From the NCBI GenBank assembly GCA_963681505.1, contig OY811981.1, positions 3,164,572 through 3,228,571 on the forward strand: a stretch of DNA of 64,000 nt, in the 5' to 3' direction. The position numbers were made by a program, and so were the translations under genes. Under the pieces are notes generated by a model that did no database searches, was not told where the DNA came from, and saw only the letters and a list, made by a program, of their open reading frames with translations. Shown piece by piece: positions 1 to 11,949 of this stretch. The DNA is from Eunapius fragilis. Its lineage: Eukaryota > Porifera > Demospongiae > Spongillida > Spongillidae. The stretch's first letter is position 1. Each line of letters begins with the position of its first letter.

Positions 1-1798
1 GCATAATAATCTGTCATGAACAGTATTAAAACATTAGCACGCGGGCTCGACACATATCATCATATGGTAGTCGTGACGTTCAAATTTCAGTACAGCGGCT
101 AATAGTAATATTAGTAATGTACGTGGAGGTATGGCACGTCAGCGGACTCTTTTTCAGTGTGTGGGTTTTCCAATTTCGAGTAAGAAACAAATAAAATCAT
201 AAATATACTTTAATATCAATGGTAAAATTAACACAATATGATGCAGATAGAAGCATAGATATTGTTAGAAGCAGCAATGATGAAGACTATATATGTTTTG
301 CACTCGGACCCTGGTGCTGGAAAAGACAAGAAGCAATGCTTGTTGGACACGTTTGCCAGATTCAGAATTAAGACATCATTTAGAAGGTGAAGCATCACGG
401 CGCTCTGTTCCTGGTAATCAACCTAAGAGTATTGCTGCTGACCCCAATACCGTAGTAATAAACAGCTCTCCATCTACTAATTGTATCTCAAGGATGCATT
501 CAGCTTGCCCAGATGATATATATAGCATCAACACCTGCATTCTTCCCTGTCAGCCTGTCAGTATCAAGTACCCTGTTACTGTAATTACTACGTTATGTTG
601 CAAGTGCTCTGATGCAATTTTAATTTATTTAGCACTACATATTCCAAGTCTAGATGTTTTATGAAGTAAATTCATATTTTGATCCATGGAAAACCAGTTT
701 TTTATTTTATTTTAATTTTTAGCTATCATGTTTAGAATGTACACCACCTTTCCCTTTAGCATGCTTCTAGTCCTTCAATCCCTCTAATGACTTGTAGGTT
801 TCTTCTAATTTGGAACCAGGTTCGGAACCAAGCAAATGACAGCTGTAAAAGGCCCCTTTTCAGAGTACAGTAACCATGCATGGATAAATCCATGCTGACT
901 GAAATGGCCTGGCGGAGCCCCCCCCCCCCCCCCCCCCCCCCCCCCATTGCGTGCCCTACCATCAATATTATCCTGGCTACGCCACTGACTTTAGTCTTTA
1001 GTTTTGTCAAACATAGTCCATTCACTTGTGACGTCAGCGGTAAAAGTTACGGCCTGGGGACCAGACCGATTAATAACTGCAATGACCATATATGACGGAT
1101 TGGTTGGCCGTTCATATGTATGGCGACGTTCACAAGACGTGTTCCGGACCTTGGGTTTTATCCTATCGACCTTGGGATTCTGTTCAATTAAATGTATTCA
1201 CTGTTGTCTTAGGCACTTTGAATACGTTTGATGGAACAGATCCCAAGGTCGATAGGGTAAAACCCAAGGTCCAGAACTTTTTTCCCCTGTGGTTGGGGTT
1301 TGTTTACAATTCCCGGACGGTCACGAAAAATGTCCTTTGCCGAGAGAACATGCCTATTCGCTCTAGCTATTTTAGTTTGATTATTGAGGGCTTTGGGGAC
1401 TTAGAGGTTACTGTAAGGCTCCGCCGCCACATACCCCCTCACCCACAATAAACTATACCTGGAGGTCAGGGTACGAAATAGCACAATGATTAACTATAAC
1501 ATCACAATTGTCAATACCACTGTATGTACTCAGTAGCGTACAGTCTAACCTGATATTGGTCTCTTCTCTTTTATCTGAAGATCCAACGTTACCGCCCAAT
1601 ATTGACGCCATTGACAAATATATATACGCCACGCCGCAATATAAACTACCACGAGACCAAAGCGGGGGTGTGGTTAGGAGAGAACAATGAACCAAATTGA
1701 TTGCAGTAAAATTATAACATTTGAAATATGATCCTCTCCTTCATCTTATGTATAATCATCATCAAAACATCTAAAAGACACACATAAGCACAAATCAT
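1..1798. other. Upstream non-genic stretch
   Basis: I recognise no gene here. A reading frame at 293-664 has no family features and looks like chance. The stretch holds a C homopolymer near 919-945 followed by a transposon-end-like motif (cctggctacgccactga), and a hairpin element at 1146-1272, listed separately. It lies 3' of the minus-strand gamma-glutamyltransferase-like gene. Confidence 0.5.
1146..1272. repeat. Short inverted-repeat (hairpin) element
   Basis: The left arm starting ggaccttgggtttta pairs with a right arm ending taaaacccaaggtcc, with about 40-bp arms and a 45-bp loop. One mismatch or bulge separates the inner blocks (cctatcgaccttggga versus tcccaaggtcgatagg). This is the shape of a small foldback or MITE-like repeat. 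No family is assigned. Confidence 0.75.
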
Positions 1799-4700
1799 CT
1801 AATATCCTATGGCCATCCCATCAGCCCTGCCATCAGACCCCGCCCACCACACATTCTGCCTAGCACTCCCCTCTCCACACGGTCTTGAACATATGATCTG
1901 GCCGCGCCCAAACACAGAGCGTTGGTACCCCGCCACTGGACCCTTGACGTCATGGCCAATGGTCCCAAGCTGCTCCAAGGTGGAGGCACATATCCCTTCC
2001 TCCACCAGGACAGCCCCTTCAGTGTGTGGCTGGGGGCTCACATCTATGCAGAACCGTGGAGCGTCCAACGCCTGTTGTGGGTCCATGCTGTAGTCGACCA
2101 TGTTCATCAGTACCTGCATCATTATCAGGCAGAGGGATGGTGTGTAGTGTCATGGCCACACATGTGCACTGACCACCTTACAACCACAGCATTGTAAGGC
2201 TTTTAAAACCTATCCAATTGAGCATTTTTTTAAAGCTACATACGAGAAAAAATTTTAAAATTACACAACATACTATGATGTTGCATTTACCTCTTCCCCA
2301 GACTAGCACTCACCCATCATAGCTCCTCCCACTCAGCACACCAGCACGTGGTACTCACCTGCACATGTCCCTGTGGCTGCATGAACCCTCCCATCACCCC
2401 AAATGCTGCATAGAGGTCACCCGAGTCAGCATAGGTGGCCATTCCTGGGATGATGGTGTGATAGGGACGCTTCCCTGGTGCCAAACAGTTTGGGTGGGTG
2501 GGGTCAAGAGAGAAGTTGTGACCACGGTTCTGGAAATTGGCGTGTGTGTGTGTGTATGTGTGTGTGTGTGCGCGTGTGTGTGCGTGTGTGTGTGTATGTG
2601 TGCGTGTATGTGTGTGTACATGTGTGCAGTTTGTGCATGTGTGCATTTTGGAGTGTGTGTGTTGACATGTGCACTAGTGAATGGTGAGTGTACAGATCAT
2701 GAGATCGAGGCAATCATATGGTCTGAAGCATATCATGATGTGTGATGTAGCAATGGTATTTGGCCTTGTTTAGAGAAAATCACAACACCTTAGTTGGTTA
2801 TTAATATTAATGGTATGCTCTACGTTGCTGCTACAATGAGTGCCATCAACATGTAAAGGTTCTGTCAACTTTCATATGCACCACATAACACAGTGACTTA
2901 ATAACTAACATGCCAAATTTGAATGGCGAATACACCTTCAACCCTCTTCAGTGCTCTCACCTGCAACGTGAAGCCACACCCACGTGGAACCAGGCCAGTC
3001 CCAAAGCCCATGTAATTGCTGTTGATGAAGGAGCACACATTGCCCTCCTCGTCTGCAACACAGAAGTACACCGTGTCACTGCATTGGAAGGGGCTTCCCC
3101 TTTGGTACTGTGGCAACCTCCTAGAGGATGGGAGTGTTATCATGAGATGTTAGGGTGTGGGCAGTGATACTGTGAAGAGAAATGATGGTAATTAGAGAGC
3201 AAATGGCGGAGGGGTAGATGAGAAGAAAATGGAGGGGGAGGAAGAGCAGGGAGGGGGAGGAGGAGGAAGGAGGAGGGAGTGGGAGGAGGGAGTGGGAGAA
3301 GGGAGGGGGAGAAAGAGGGAGAGTGAAGGAGAGAGGGGGAGGGAGGGGAAGGAAGGAGGGAGGAGTGAAGGGAAGAGAGGATGAAGTGGAAGGAGGAGGG
3401 ATGGAAGGAAGTGGAGAGATGGGAGGAAGGAGTGTGATGAGGGAGGAGGGAAGGAGGATGAATTAAAGAAGACCAAGTGAGGCCGAGGAGGAGTTGGGTA
3501 AGAGAGGGATATGAAGGTGGAGAAGAGAGAAGATCACTTGTTACGTTGGATAAGGTTTCTCCTGCTGGTCCCATATTGCTTAGACAGGAGCTGTTCACAG
3601 GGTACACTTGCACTATTGGGGTCAGCACAGTACCACAAACTGTCAGCAAAGCTTAGGCGCAGAGCTTCTATGAGCAGGTGGAGGTACTGGGGACTGTTGT
3701 GAGGAATGTCTGCAGGATGCAAAAGATCACATGATCACGCTACATATATACAAAAGTCACATGACCAGTCACATGTGACATTGAGTGGATACCATGCATG
3801 CTAAACCTATGGGACATAAAAACAATAGATAAGTGTAACCTACATGTTCCTGTGTGCAGCTAGTCCACCATGTTCTACCACAATACATCATTTCCTGGTG
3901 CAACATGTAACTAATGCAGCAATTGCTTAAATCCCTTCATCCTCACTACTGGTAGGGTAGGAAAAATTAGACTGGGTTTTTATGCAGCAAGAATGCATAT
4001 TATTTCACATCACAAATCTACACACACCCACCCTCCTCACCCTCCTCAGTCTACAACACCCCACCCTCCTCAGTCTACACAACTCACCCTCCTCACTCTC
4101 CTCAGTCTACAACATCCCACCCTCCTCAGTCTACAAACACCCCACCTTCCTCAGTCTATGAAGCCACACCCTCTATACTCTAGCCTACCCCTACCGTACA
4201 CACTACCCCTCTCACCAGTGAAGTCAAAGCCCTCCAGTATGTTCAGGGCCATCAGAGCTGTGATCCCCTGTCCATTGGGGGGCATCTCCCACACATCCAC
4301 ACCACGGTACGTGGTCTTGATCGGTTGGTCACATGATCCACAGTGATCCTTCAGGTCCCCCAGGGTCATCACCCCTCCACACCCCTGCACACAGTCCACT
4401 ATGGCACTGGCCACCTCCCCCTCATAGAAGCCTGCCTTGCCATGCTCAGCTAAACGCTGGTGGGGGGGGGGGAGGAGGGAGAGGGGTGAGGGTAAACAGG
4501 AGCACACACAGTTAAAGAGGGCATGCTCACTTATTGTGTTACGTTCTAATTATACCAGGCTGTCACACAATCAAGGAAAAGATTACTATCATTAACGCTG
4601 TGCCATTAGTATCATTAACGGTGTACCATTAGTACCATTGATGTTGTGCCATTAGTACCATTAACGTTGTACACCATTAGTACCATTACCGTTGTACCAT

Positions 4701-7219
4701 TAGTACCATTAACGTTGTGCCATTAGTACCATTAACGTTGTGCCATTAGTACCATTAACGTTGTGCCATAAGTACCATTAACGTTGTACCATAAGTACCA
4801 TTAACGTTGTGCCATTAGTACCATTAACGTTGTACCATTAGTACCATTAACGTTGTGCCATTAGTACCATTAACGTTGTGCCATTAGTACCATTAACGTT
4901 GTGCCATTAGTACCATTAACGTTGTACCATTAGTACCATTAACGTTGTACCATTAGTACCATTAACGTTGTACCATTAGTGCGATAAACTTGAAATGAGT
5001 GGTCATGAAAAGCATGAAACTTAACTTTTGACAAATTGCTGCTGGGAATTATTAATTAAATATAAGGAATGTTAAAGCTAAATTTTAAAAACCAATTTTA
5101 GCCTGTACTTTGCGCCTTAGTATTAATGGAATGACATACACTAGTTTTTTGGTACTAAATTAAGACAACTGACTATAGGGAGCATGGAGGGGTACAAGAT
5201 GGACAAAGGGAGTGGGTGGGGGAGGAGGAGGGGGAGGAGAGGCAAAATGTGGACAAAGAGGGACACAAAACTAATGAGAAGGAATGAGAACATTGACCAG
5301 GAAGGGGGGGGTACCTTGAAGGTGGTGGCGAGGTGGGGCATCTTCATCACCTCACCTGCCCTGGGGGCTCTCCCATCCCTCAGCAGGTCCCTTCCATGGA
5401 GGTTGTGTGGTACCAACAGGTCCTCAGACCCAGCTTTCCACCCTAATGACCCAACTGGTCCAACAGGAAAACCTCCTTCAGCCAATGCGATAGCAGGCGT
5501 AAGGATTTCTGACACGGTAAGCTGAAGGGATAAGTGGACATTTGGAGGGGAGGTAGTTGGACACATTGAGAGGGGAGGTAGGTGGACATTGAGAGGGGAG
5601 GTAGGTGGACATTGAAAGGGGAGGTAGGTGGACACATTGAGAGGGGAGGTAGGTGTCCACATTGAGAGGGAGGTAGGTGGACATTGAGAGGGGAGGTAGG
5701 TGGACATTGAAAGGGGAGGTAGGTGGATACATTGAGAGGGGAGGTAGGTGGACATTGAAAGGGGAGGTAGGTGGATACATTGAGAGGGGAGGTAGGTGGA
5801 CACATTGAGAGGGGAGGTAGGTGGACACATTGAGAGGGGAGGTAGGAGGGGAGGTAGGTGGACATTGAAAGGGGAGGTAGGTGGATACATTGAGAGGGGA
5901 GGTAGGTGGACATTGAAAGGGGAGGTAGGTGGATACATTGAGAGGGGAGGTAGGTGGACATTGAAAGGGGAGGTAGGTGGATACATTGAGAGGGGAGGTA
6001 GGTGGACACATTGAGAGGGGAGGTAGGTGGACACATTGGAGGGGAGGTAGGTGGACACATTGAGAGGGGAGGTAGGTGGACATTGAGAGGGGAAGTAGGT
6101 GGACATTGAAAGGGGAGGTAGGTGGATACATTGAGAGGGGAGGTAGGTGGACATTGAGAGGGGAGGTAGGTGGACACATTGAGAGGGGAGGTAGGTGGAT
6201 AATGAGAGGGGAGGTAGGTGGACACATTGAGGGGGAGGTAGGTGGACATTGAGAGGGGAGGTAGGTGGACATTGAGAGGGGAGGTAGGTGGACACATTGA
6301 GAGGGGAGGTAGGTGGACACAGTGCATGTGATCACACAAGCATTCAAGCATGCACATCCATGCACACAAGCACACTCGCACGTGCACACATATACACAAA
6401 TAAGACAATACTGCGAACCATGTACACCTACACGTAGTAGGAAAGATGTAAGTGTATTGTACTGCATGGGACTAACATGCACCGCTGTACTATGGACAAG
6501 AATGCTTAGTTGAAGGAATTCAGCATACCTGGGTCTTTGCTAGTATGGTGAATGTATAAGAATTCATGCAGTAGTGCTTGAGTCAAATGTAGCTGTGGTG
6601 TATAGGTCATCATGTGATGTATAGTGTACACAACACTCAGATTCATTGTATTGAATACAATCATGTGCGTGTGTGCCTACTGATTTTCATGCAGATAACA
6701 TACCCCCTAACCTCACTATATACACATTCACTACTTCCAAATGACCCTTTAGAGGTAACCCTTTCCCGGGACTTCTACCTTGTGGTTCTCACACATTGCT
6801 ACACACAAGGCAGTGCACACACCACACACTGCACCAGTGAACGCACACCCCTGTGCTGCATAAAGACACTGTGCTCAAACACACATACACGCTTCAAAAG
6901 TCAAACCTTTCCTGAACCCAATGTCTCTACTGTGTCCAGCCAGCCAGCAGCTGCCCCAGGCACTGTCACTGTGTGCGCGTGCTTGGGGGGAAGTGGGTGG
7001 GACTGGTGGAAGCCTTCGGAGGCCAGCAGCTCAAGGGTTAATTTAGAAGGAGCCCGGCCGCTGATGGGTTAAGGTGCAGGGCATGTGGTATGGCAATTAT
7101 TAGAAGGGTGGGGTCAATTACCTGTGTAAATACATCAAACAACTCCAACAACACACGTGTATGTGCTTAACACTCAGGTCACAAACATACACACGTGCGC
7201 ACACACGTACACACTAACG

Positions 7220-7268
<49 letters not shown>

Positions 7269-7671
7269 GCACACACACACACACACATACACACACCAAA
7301 CACCAAACACCAAAAAATGCATTGCTATTCTAGCAACATTAGCACATATACATGTACGCTAATTCAATGACTCTCCCCCACTTAGTCTTAGTAGGCTTCG
7401 GGGCCACACATTCTACGACACACCTTCCGTTAATACCCCGGACGCTTCTCGTTGCGGCGTCGTAAAAAAGGCAGAAGCAATCTCCTCCTATCCCAGTGGA
7501 GAACGGCTCGGTTACGTTTAACCCTGCAGCCACGCCCACAGCAGCATCTGCCGCGTTCCCGCCCTTCTTGAGTATCGTCAGTCCGATCTCCGCAGCCAGA
7601 GGGTTGCTGCAGGCCACGCAGCCGTGACAACACAACACAGGAGATCGCCTCGAGGAAAAGGTGATATTCAT
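1799..7671 (-). CDS. Gamma-glutamyltransferase-fold hydrolase (YwrD-like), 8 exons
   Basis: Exons on the minus strand are 7671-7424, 7060-6907, 5521-5315, 4456-4216, 3709-3538, 3120-2961, 2529-2359 and 2113-1799. They sum to 1,668 nt (555 aa plus stop), and every junction is GT-AG and in frame. The N-terminus reads SSRRSPVL, then [14 protein letters not shown] ([18 protein letters not shown]) and [15 protein letters not shown], which are typical of the gamma-glutamyltransferase family. The expected catalytic Thr is Thr357 in [14 protein letters not shown], where autoproteolysis would create the small subunit. It is followed by [11 protein letters not shown] and [15 protein letters not shown]. 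Length fits the bacterial and invertebrate YwrD-like subgroup (about 525-550 aa). I see no membrane anchor, unlike classical animal GGT. The likely reaction is hydrolysis or transfer of gamma-glutamyl or related amides (Ntn-hydrolase); the substrate is unknown. The Met at 7671 is the first Met close to the conserved start; the frame is open further upstream, so a longer N-terminus is possible. Confidence 0.9.
2538..2660. repeat. TG/CA microsatellite in GGT-like intron
   Basis: An interrupted (TG)n tract with CG and TA interruptions. On the minus strand it is a CA tract that runs almost to the AG acceptor of the seventh coding exon (exon starts at 2529). All six frames stay open through it, which creates spurious reading frames. 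Confidence 0.9.
3195..3480. repeat. Polypurine/polypyrimidine tract in GGT-like intron
   Basis: About 280 bp of almost pure A/G on the plus strand, built from gga and ggag units, inside the intron between exons ending at 3538 and starting at 3120. It encodes nothing. Confidence 0.9.
4588..4985. repeat. 23-bp minisatellite in GGT-like intron
   Basis: About 17 head-to-tail units of 23 bp with core accattaacgttgtgccat and g/a variation. It lies in the intron between exons 5521-5315 and 4456-4216. There are no spacers, so it is not a CRISPR array. Confidence 0.93.
5526..6320. repeat. 21/23-bp minisatellite in GGT-like intron
   Basis: Roughly 35 units of gaggggaggtaggtggacatt (21 bp, with 23-bp cacatt variants and some tacatt). 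The array starts a few bases from the acceptor of exon 5521-5315. On the minus strand three frames stay open and read as Pro/Leu/Ser-rich pseudo-proteins of more than 300 residues. These are artefacts. Confidence 0.93.
7192..7292. repeat. CA microsatellite in first GGT-like intron
   Basis: A (CA)n tract with occasional cg interruptions, between exons 7671-7424 and 7060-6907. Confidence 0.9.
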
Positions 7672-7871
7672 TATTAACGAAATTGTGGTCTCTTGTGGTC
7701 TCGTTCCCAAACTGTCAAAAATAATGGGTATTAGTCCCGTTCCATTTAAATCAACGTCAAAAAGCCATATTATGTGTACCAAAAAACTCATAATGATACG
7801 ATTCATTCAGGAGAGTATACCTTGCACATGCCACACAATACAACACCCTTACAATGTCCGCCAAGACTACA

Positions 7872-10573
7872 CTAGAGGCGGAGTGGGAACACTATCAAGG
7901 TCATGTCATCCCTCTTGCGACAGGCCACTGCCTTTGGTGATCTAACGTCTTCTTTAGCACTCCTCTGGAAGGCCTCCTCATGGAGGTGGGCCACCTGGTC
8001 CAGTGTGGTCTGTGCTATGGAGCTGAACTCCACATCTGGTATTTGGGCACATCTGTGTACCATGTTAGCCAGAACCTGGTTGGCACCAATGGTCTGGGCA
8101 CCCTCCACTTCAGCTGCCTCAATGCTCTTGTACACTCCATCACTCATAAGCATGAGGTAAAGGAAGGAGTCTTCTATACCCACTGTAGTGACATAAGGCT
8201 CAGCAGTACCAGGTGGACCTGAGGCATGCCTGCATGTGATTGAACACTGATAAATGTAGCCACACCTACACCATAACCACACCCCTTTTAGGTGCCACAA
8301 GAAATCTTTCACACTGCCACACCCCTCAACCCAACTTTTAGCCCCACCCCTCACCTCAACCCTTCGCTCAGCCCCACCCCTCACCTCAACCCAGCTCCTT
8401 AGCCCCACCCCTCACCTCAAGATGTCCACGCTCTTGTACCCTCCCTTGATGTTGTAGTCTCCAATGGATCGGGTGTTCTCATGTGGACCAAGACGTCCAG
8501 ATCTCTTCAGTGCCTCTGGGTCCAGTCCTAGCCTCTCCAACCTCTTTAGTTCATCTTCATTCTTGACATCATGGTCAGTGCTCAGCTGTCGTGTCTCCAA
8601 TGTTCCATTGGGCCTCTGGTAGACAACAACAGCTCTAGAGTCTCCAACGTTGGCCACACAGAGGTTGTTTCCACAGACCACAGCCACTACAGCAGTACAC
8701 CCTCCTGATATGAGGGGCTCCAGCTCCTCAAGTCTGGCCACTACATCAGGAAACCGCTGGGATGCCTCGTAGGACTTCATTCCCTGGAGGACACAACAAT
8801 GAAAGATGCTCTTCAGTACAGTACATATAAGGTTTATACAAACCCTCCTATTAATTGTTTGTAGTTTATACATGCTTATGGTGAGACAATGTCACCACTT
8901 GTAAGATAACCAAAAACAATGGTACACAAACATACCTTGGCATCAATATGTTTGTTTCAATGCGCGCCCTCACTCGAGTCCACAGTATCAGAACATGCAG
9001 TCCTAGTAACATATCATGCACAGATAGTGAAACCCAAAGGGCAGACCTGTAAACAGCGGTGGACATCGGTCAAAATCCGACCATAGTTAGCCAATGGCGG
9101 ATCACTCATACCAACCACCCGTCCAAATGAGAGGTCACCAACTGTGAGACGTGCTACACGTGAGCATTGTTGGTAAACATGCAATACGCAATACTATTGG
9201 TAGGGTGCTCCAACCACTAGCTAGAATGCGACTTACTAATTGTGCACACTCCATATATGTGCCACCTAGCCACGAGCTAGAACATCAATTCAGCGAGTGC
9301 TGACGGCAAGCTAGGAATGGACTGTAGCAAATCTGCATGCAAGCCCTTCTGAGAAGGCTCATAACTTTATTATGAATGGGACAGTTTATTTAGTAATATA
9401 TAGGGGTCGTGGCAGTGAAAAGGGACCTACACTGCAGCGCATATTAATTTTCCAGGAAGGAGCATCAAAGTTGACGCTTGCTATTAAAATGTACGTGTAA
9501 TTAAAAACTCAGGCCACTGTAACTCTATGATGGATAGACTAATTTCCGGTGCGAAAGAAGTTGTAGAGGTGTCTCGTAGAATATGAAATAATTTGAAAAC
9601 TTGAAAAAATATGCGCTAGGTTCCTTTTTGCTGCCCCGCTCCCATATATTATACTTAGGTATGACAAAAGGATACAGGACCTTGGATACTCATTTATCAT
9701 TAAATGGGCAGAATGTTAGGGGAACTGTTTAAAGGGCAGGTCATGTCCAACCAACTGTTTAAACTGTCTGATACAGTTTTGAAACGCTGCTTACAGAAGG
9801 GGATACCTCTGACCACTAGGATGCACGTTGCACCAGTTAGCATATAAACCACTTTAGTATTGAGCATGAAAACATTCACACGCACGCACGCACGCACGCA
9901 CGCACGCACACACACATACACACACACACACACACACCGTCACCAGAGGGATCCATCAACTGTTCCTCTCAAAACCATATCCTTTACGTCTACCTCGTAC
10001 ATCATACGACGTAACAACACTAGCAGTTACCGGAGGTATAACGGCTTCAAGCCTTTGCTTCTCTTCCACGGCAGCGCTAATGTTGCTGAAGAAGTGGTTT
10101 TCAGTTTCAAGGAATATATCCCGCAGCGTTGTCAGTATCATATGGCTCCCTTTTCTCTTATTGACTTGCTTGCTAACGTACTTGAGCACGTGATCCACAG
10201 CCCGGGGCCCGTCATGGCCATCGAACAAAGCCATAACCTGGCAACACCCACCACGCGCATCAAACCATCGGTCCTCGTTGACGTGTTCGGCGTGGGGGGG
10301 TTCCCCGAGACGATACCTGACGTTCTCGAGCGTACCAGCGCTCAAACGCTCGAGTAATTCTAGGTCATGATCATTTGTCGGGACACTTTCATATCTAGGT
10401 TCTCGCCGAGTGCACTTGGAGCACAAAAAGCAGCAGAGGTAACACAAAATGAAATACAGCTGACCGATGTAGCGGCAAATACAACCCCAAGTGGAGCCTT
10501 GGTTATCATCTAAATCTTTGCTGCTAGAGTTAGTCTGATCGCTTTCAATATCACTGTTCTTGCTTCGTCCCAT
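7872..10573 (-). CDS. TAB1-like PP2C-fold protein, copy A
   Basis: Three exons, 10573-10031, 8783-8416 and 8229-7872, total 1,269 nt (422 aa) with in-frame GT-AG junctions. Residues 31-51 are hydrophobic and Cys-rich, a possible membrane or palmitoylation segment. The PP2C fold follows: VNEDRW (Asp101), ALFDGHDG (Asp118), GCTAVVAVV, VANVGDSRAVVV, LSTDHD, SDG (Asp334) and RDDMTLIV (Asp412). HENTRSIGDY and the LMSDGVYK block resemble TAB1, the TAK1-binding pseudophosphatase. Unlike what I recall of vertebrate TAB1, the metal-binding Asp positions of active PP2C look retained, so phosphatase activity is possible. The protein lacks the TAK1-binding C-terminal tail expected of TAB1 (about 500 aa). 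Intron 1 contains a MITE and a CA tract. Confidence 0.88.
8330..8415. repeat. Short donor-derived minisatellite in copy A
   Basis: About three copies of an agccccacccctcacctcaa unit run up to the exon-2 donor of copy A. The same unit is strongly expanded in copy C. Confidence 0.8.
9396..9650. mobile_element. MITE-like element, family M1 copy 1
   Basis: A 255-bp element with imperfect terminal inverted repeats (ggcagtgaaaagggacct against aggttcctttttgctgcc) flanked by atatat. A second copy lies at 54970-55228. Both share the interior gccactgtaactctatgatg and gaaaacttgaaaaaatatg. It sits in intron 1 of copy A and has no coding capacity. Confidence 0.8.
9876..9937. repeat. CACG/CA microsatellite
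   Basis: A (cacg)n run followed by a (ca)n run, just downstream (minus strand) of the exon-1 donor of copy A. An equivalent tract lies next to exon 1 of copy B, so it predates their duplication. Confidence 0.85.
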
Positions 10574-10660
10574 ATTGCCCTGTATGTTTTAATAATACTG
10601 CGAACGAGGACGAGCAAAAACTAATCATTGCGACGGCTGGGCGTGATCAGAAATATTCGT

Positions 10661-11029
10661 ACAGGAAAAAGTTTCAAAATCCCAGCCTTGGGTTTTTAGA
10701 GGGAATTTTAACAAAAAGCCGTCCTGGAATTGAGTGTCTAGCATGGGAATATCGTAAAATCCATCCTGGGATTTGGCGTCCAGGGTGGCAATAGCCAAAA
10801 AACCACGCTGGGTTTGTCGAACAAAAAGCATGTTAAAGCATTGAATAAAAAATGAGCTCAACATGTTTTTTGTTTGACAAACCCTTCATGGTTCTTAAGC
10901 TATACCCACCCTGCACGCCAAATCTCTGGATGGTTTTTACGATATTCGCTTGAGATCAATTCCAGGATGGCATTTTTGTTAAAAACCAACGTAAAAACCC
11001 AAGGCTGGGATTTTGAAACTTTTTCCTGT
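10661..11029. mobile_element. Foldback element (about 370-bp palindrome)
   Basis: The left end acaggaaaaagtttcaaaat pairs with the right end attttgaaactttttcctgt. The complementarity continues inwards through aacccaaggctggga and a central loop near 10850. It lies immediately upstream of the copy A start codon and directly abuts the inverted exon-3 fragment of copy B. Confidence 0.85.
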
Positions 11030-11949
11030 GTAATACTTTAATGACGCCTTTTCTGGCTAACATGGTACACAGATGTGCCCAAACACCAGGTGTGGAGTTC
11101 AGCTCCATAGCACAGACCACACTGGACCAGGTGGCCCACCTCCATGAGGAGGCCTTCCAGAGGAGTGCTAAAGAAGACGTTAGATCACCAAAGGCAGTGG
11201 CCTGTCGCAAGAGGGATGACATGACCTTGATAGTGTTCTCATTACATCACCGCTAGTGTAAGTCTTGGCGGACATTGCTGGTTACAAGGGTTGGAAATCA
11301 ATGATCATCTAAGGTCTCCTCAAACTATGAGGTAAAGGAAGGAGTCTTCTATATCCACTGTAGGGGCGTAAGGCTCAGCAGTTCCAGGTGGACCTGAGGC
11401 ATGCCTGAAGGTGTGGTTGATCATTGGTAAACCTATACCAATCTGTCATTATGAATACATTCACAACCCATCTCCTTAGCCCCACACCTCACCTCAACCC
11501 AGCTCCTTAGCCCCACCCCTCACTCAAGATGTCCACACTCTTGTACCCTTCCTTGATGTTGTAGTCTCCAATGGATCGGGTGTTCTCATGTGGACCAAGA
11601 TGTCCAGATCTCTTCAGTAGCTCTGGGTCCAGTCCTAGCCTCTCCAACAGTGACATCATGGTCAGTGCTCAGCTGTCGTGTCTCCAGTGTTCCATTGGGC
11701 CCCTGGTAGACAACCACGTTATTTGTGTGTGCTCCAACCACTAGCTAGAATGCGACTTACTAATTGTGCACACTTATCTGTACAATCTAGAATATCAGTT
11801 CAGCGAGCTCTGACAGCAAGCTAGAATGGACTGTAGCGATTCTGCATGCAGGCCCTTCTTCCAGTACATCTCAGGACCAGAACTTTATTTATATGAATGG
11901 GACGTCAAGTTTATTATGACTGATGTAAATATTAACTTAGGTGTGACTG

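Noticed and set aside
4588..4985. CRISPR-like regular repeats
   Set aside because: Units are contiguous without unique spacers, and the host is a eukaryote; it is an intronic minisatellite.
5141..6482. Three overlapping minus-strand frames of 320-384 residues rich in Pro, Leu, Ser and Thr
   Set aside because: They are translations of the 21/23-bp minisatellite in all three frames. Only the 69-codon segment at 5315-5521 is a real exon.
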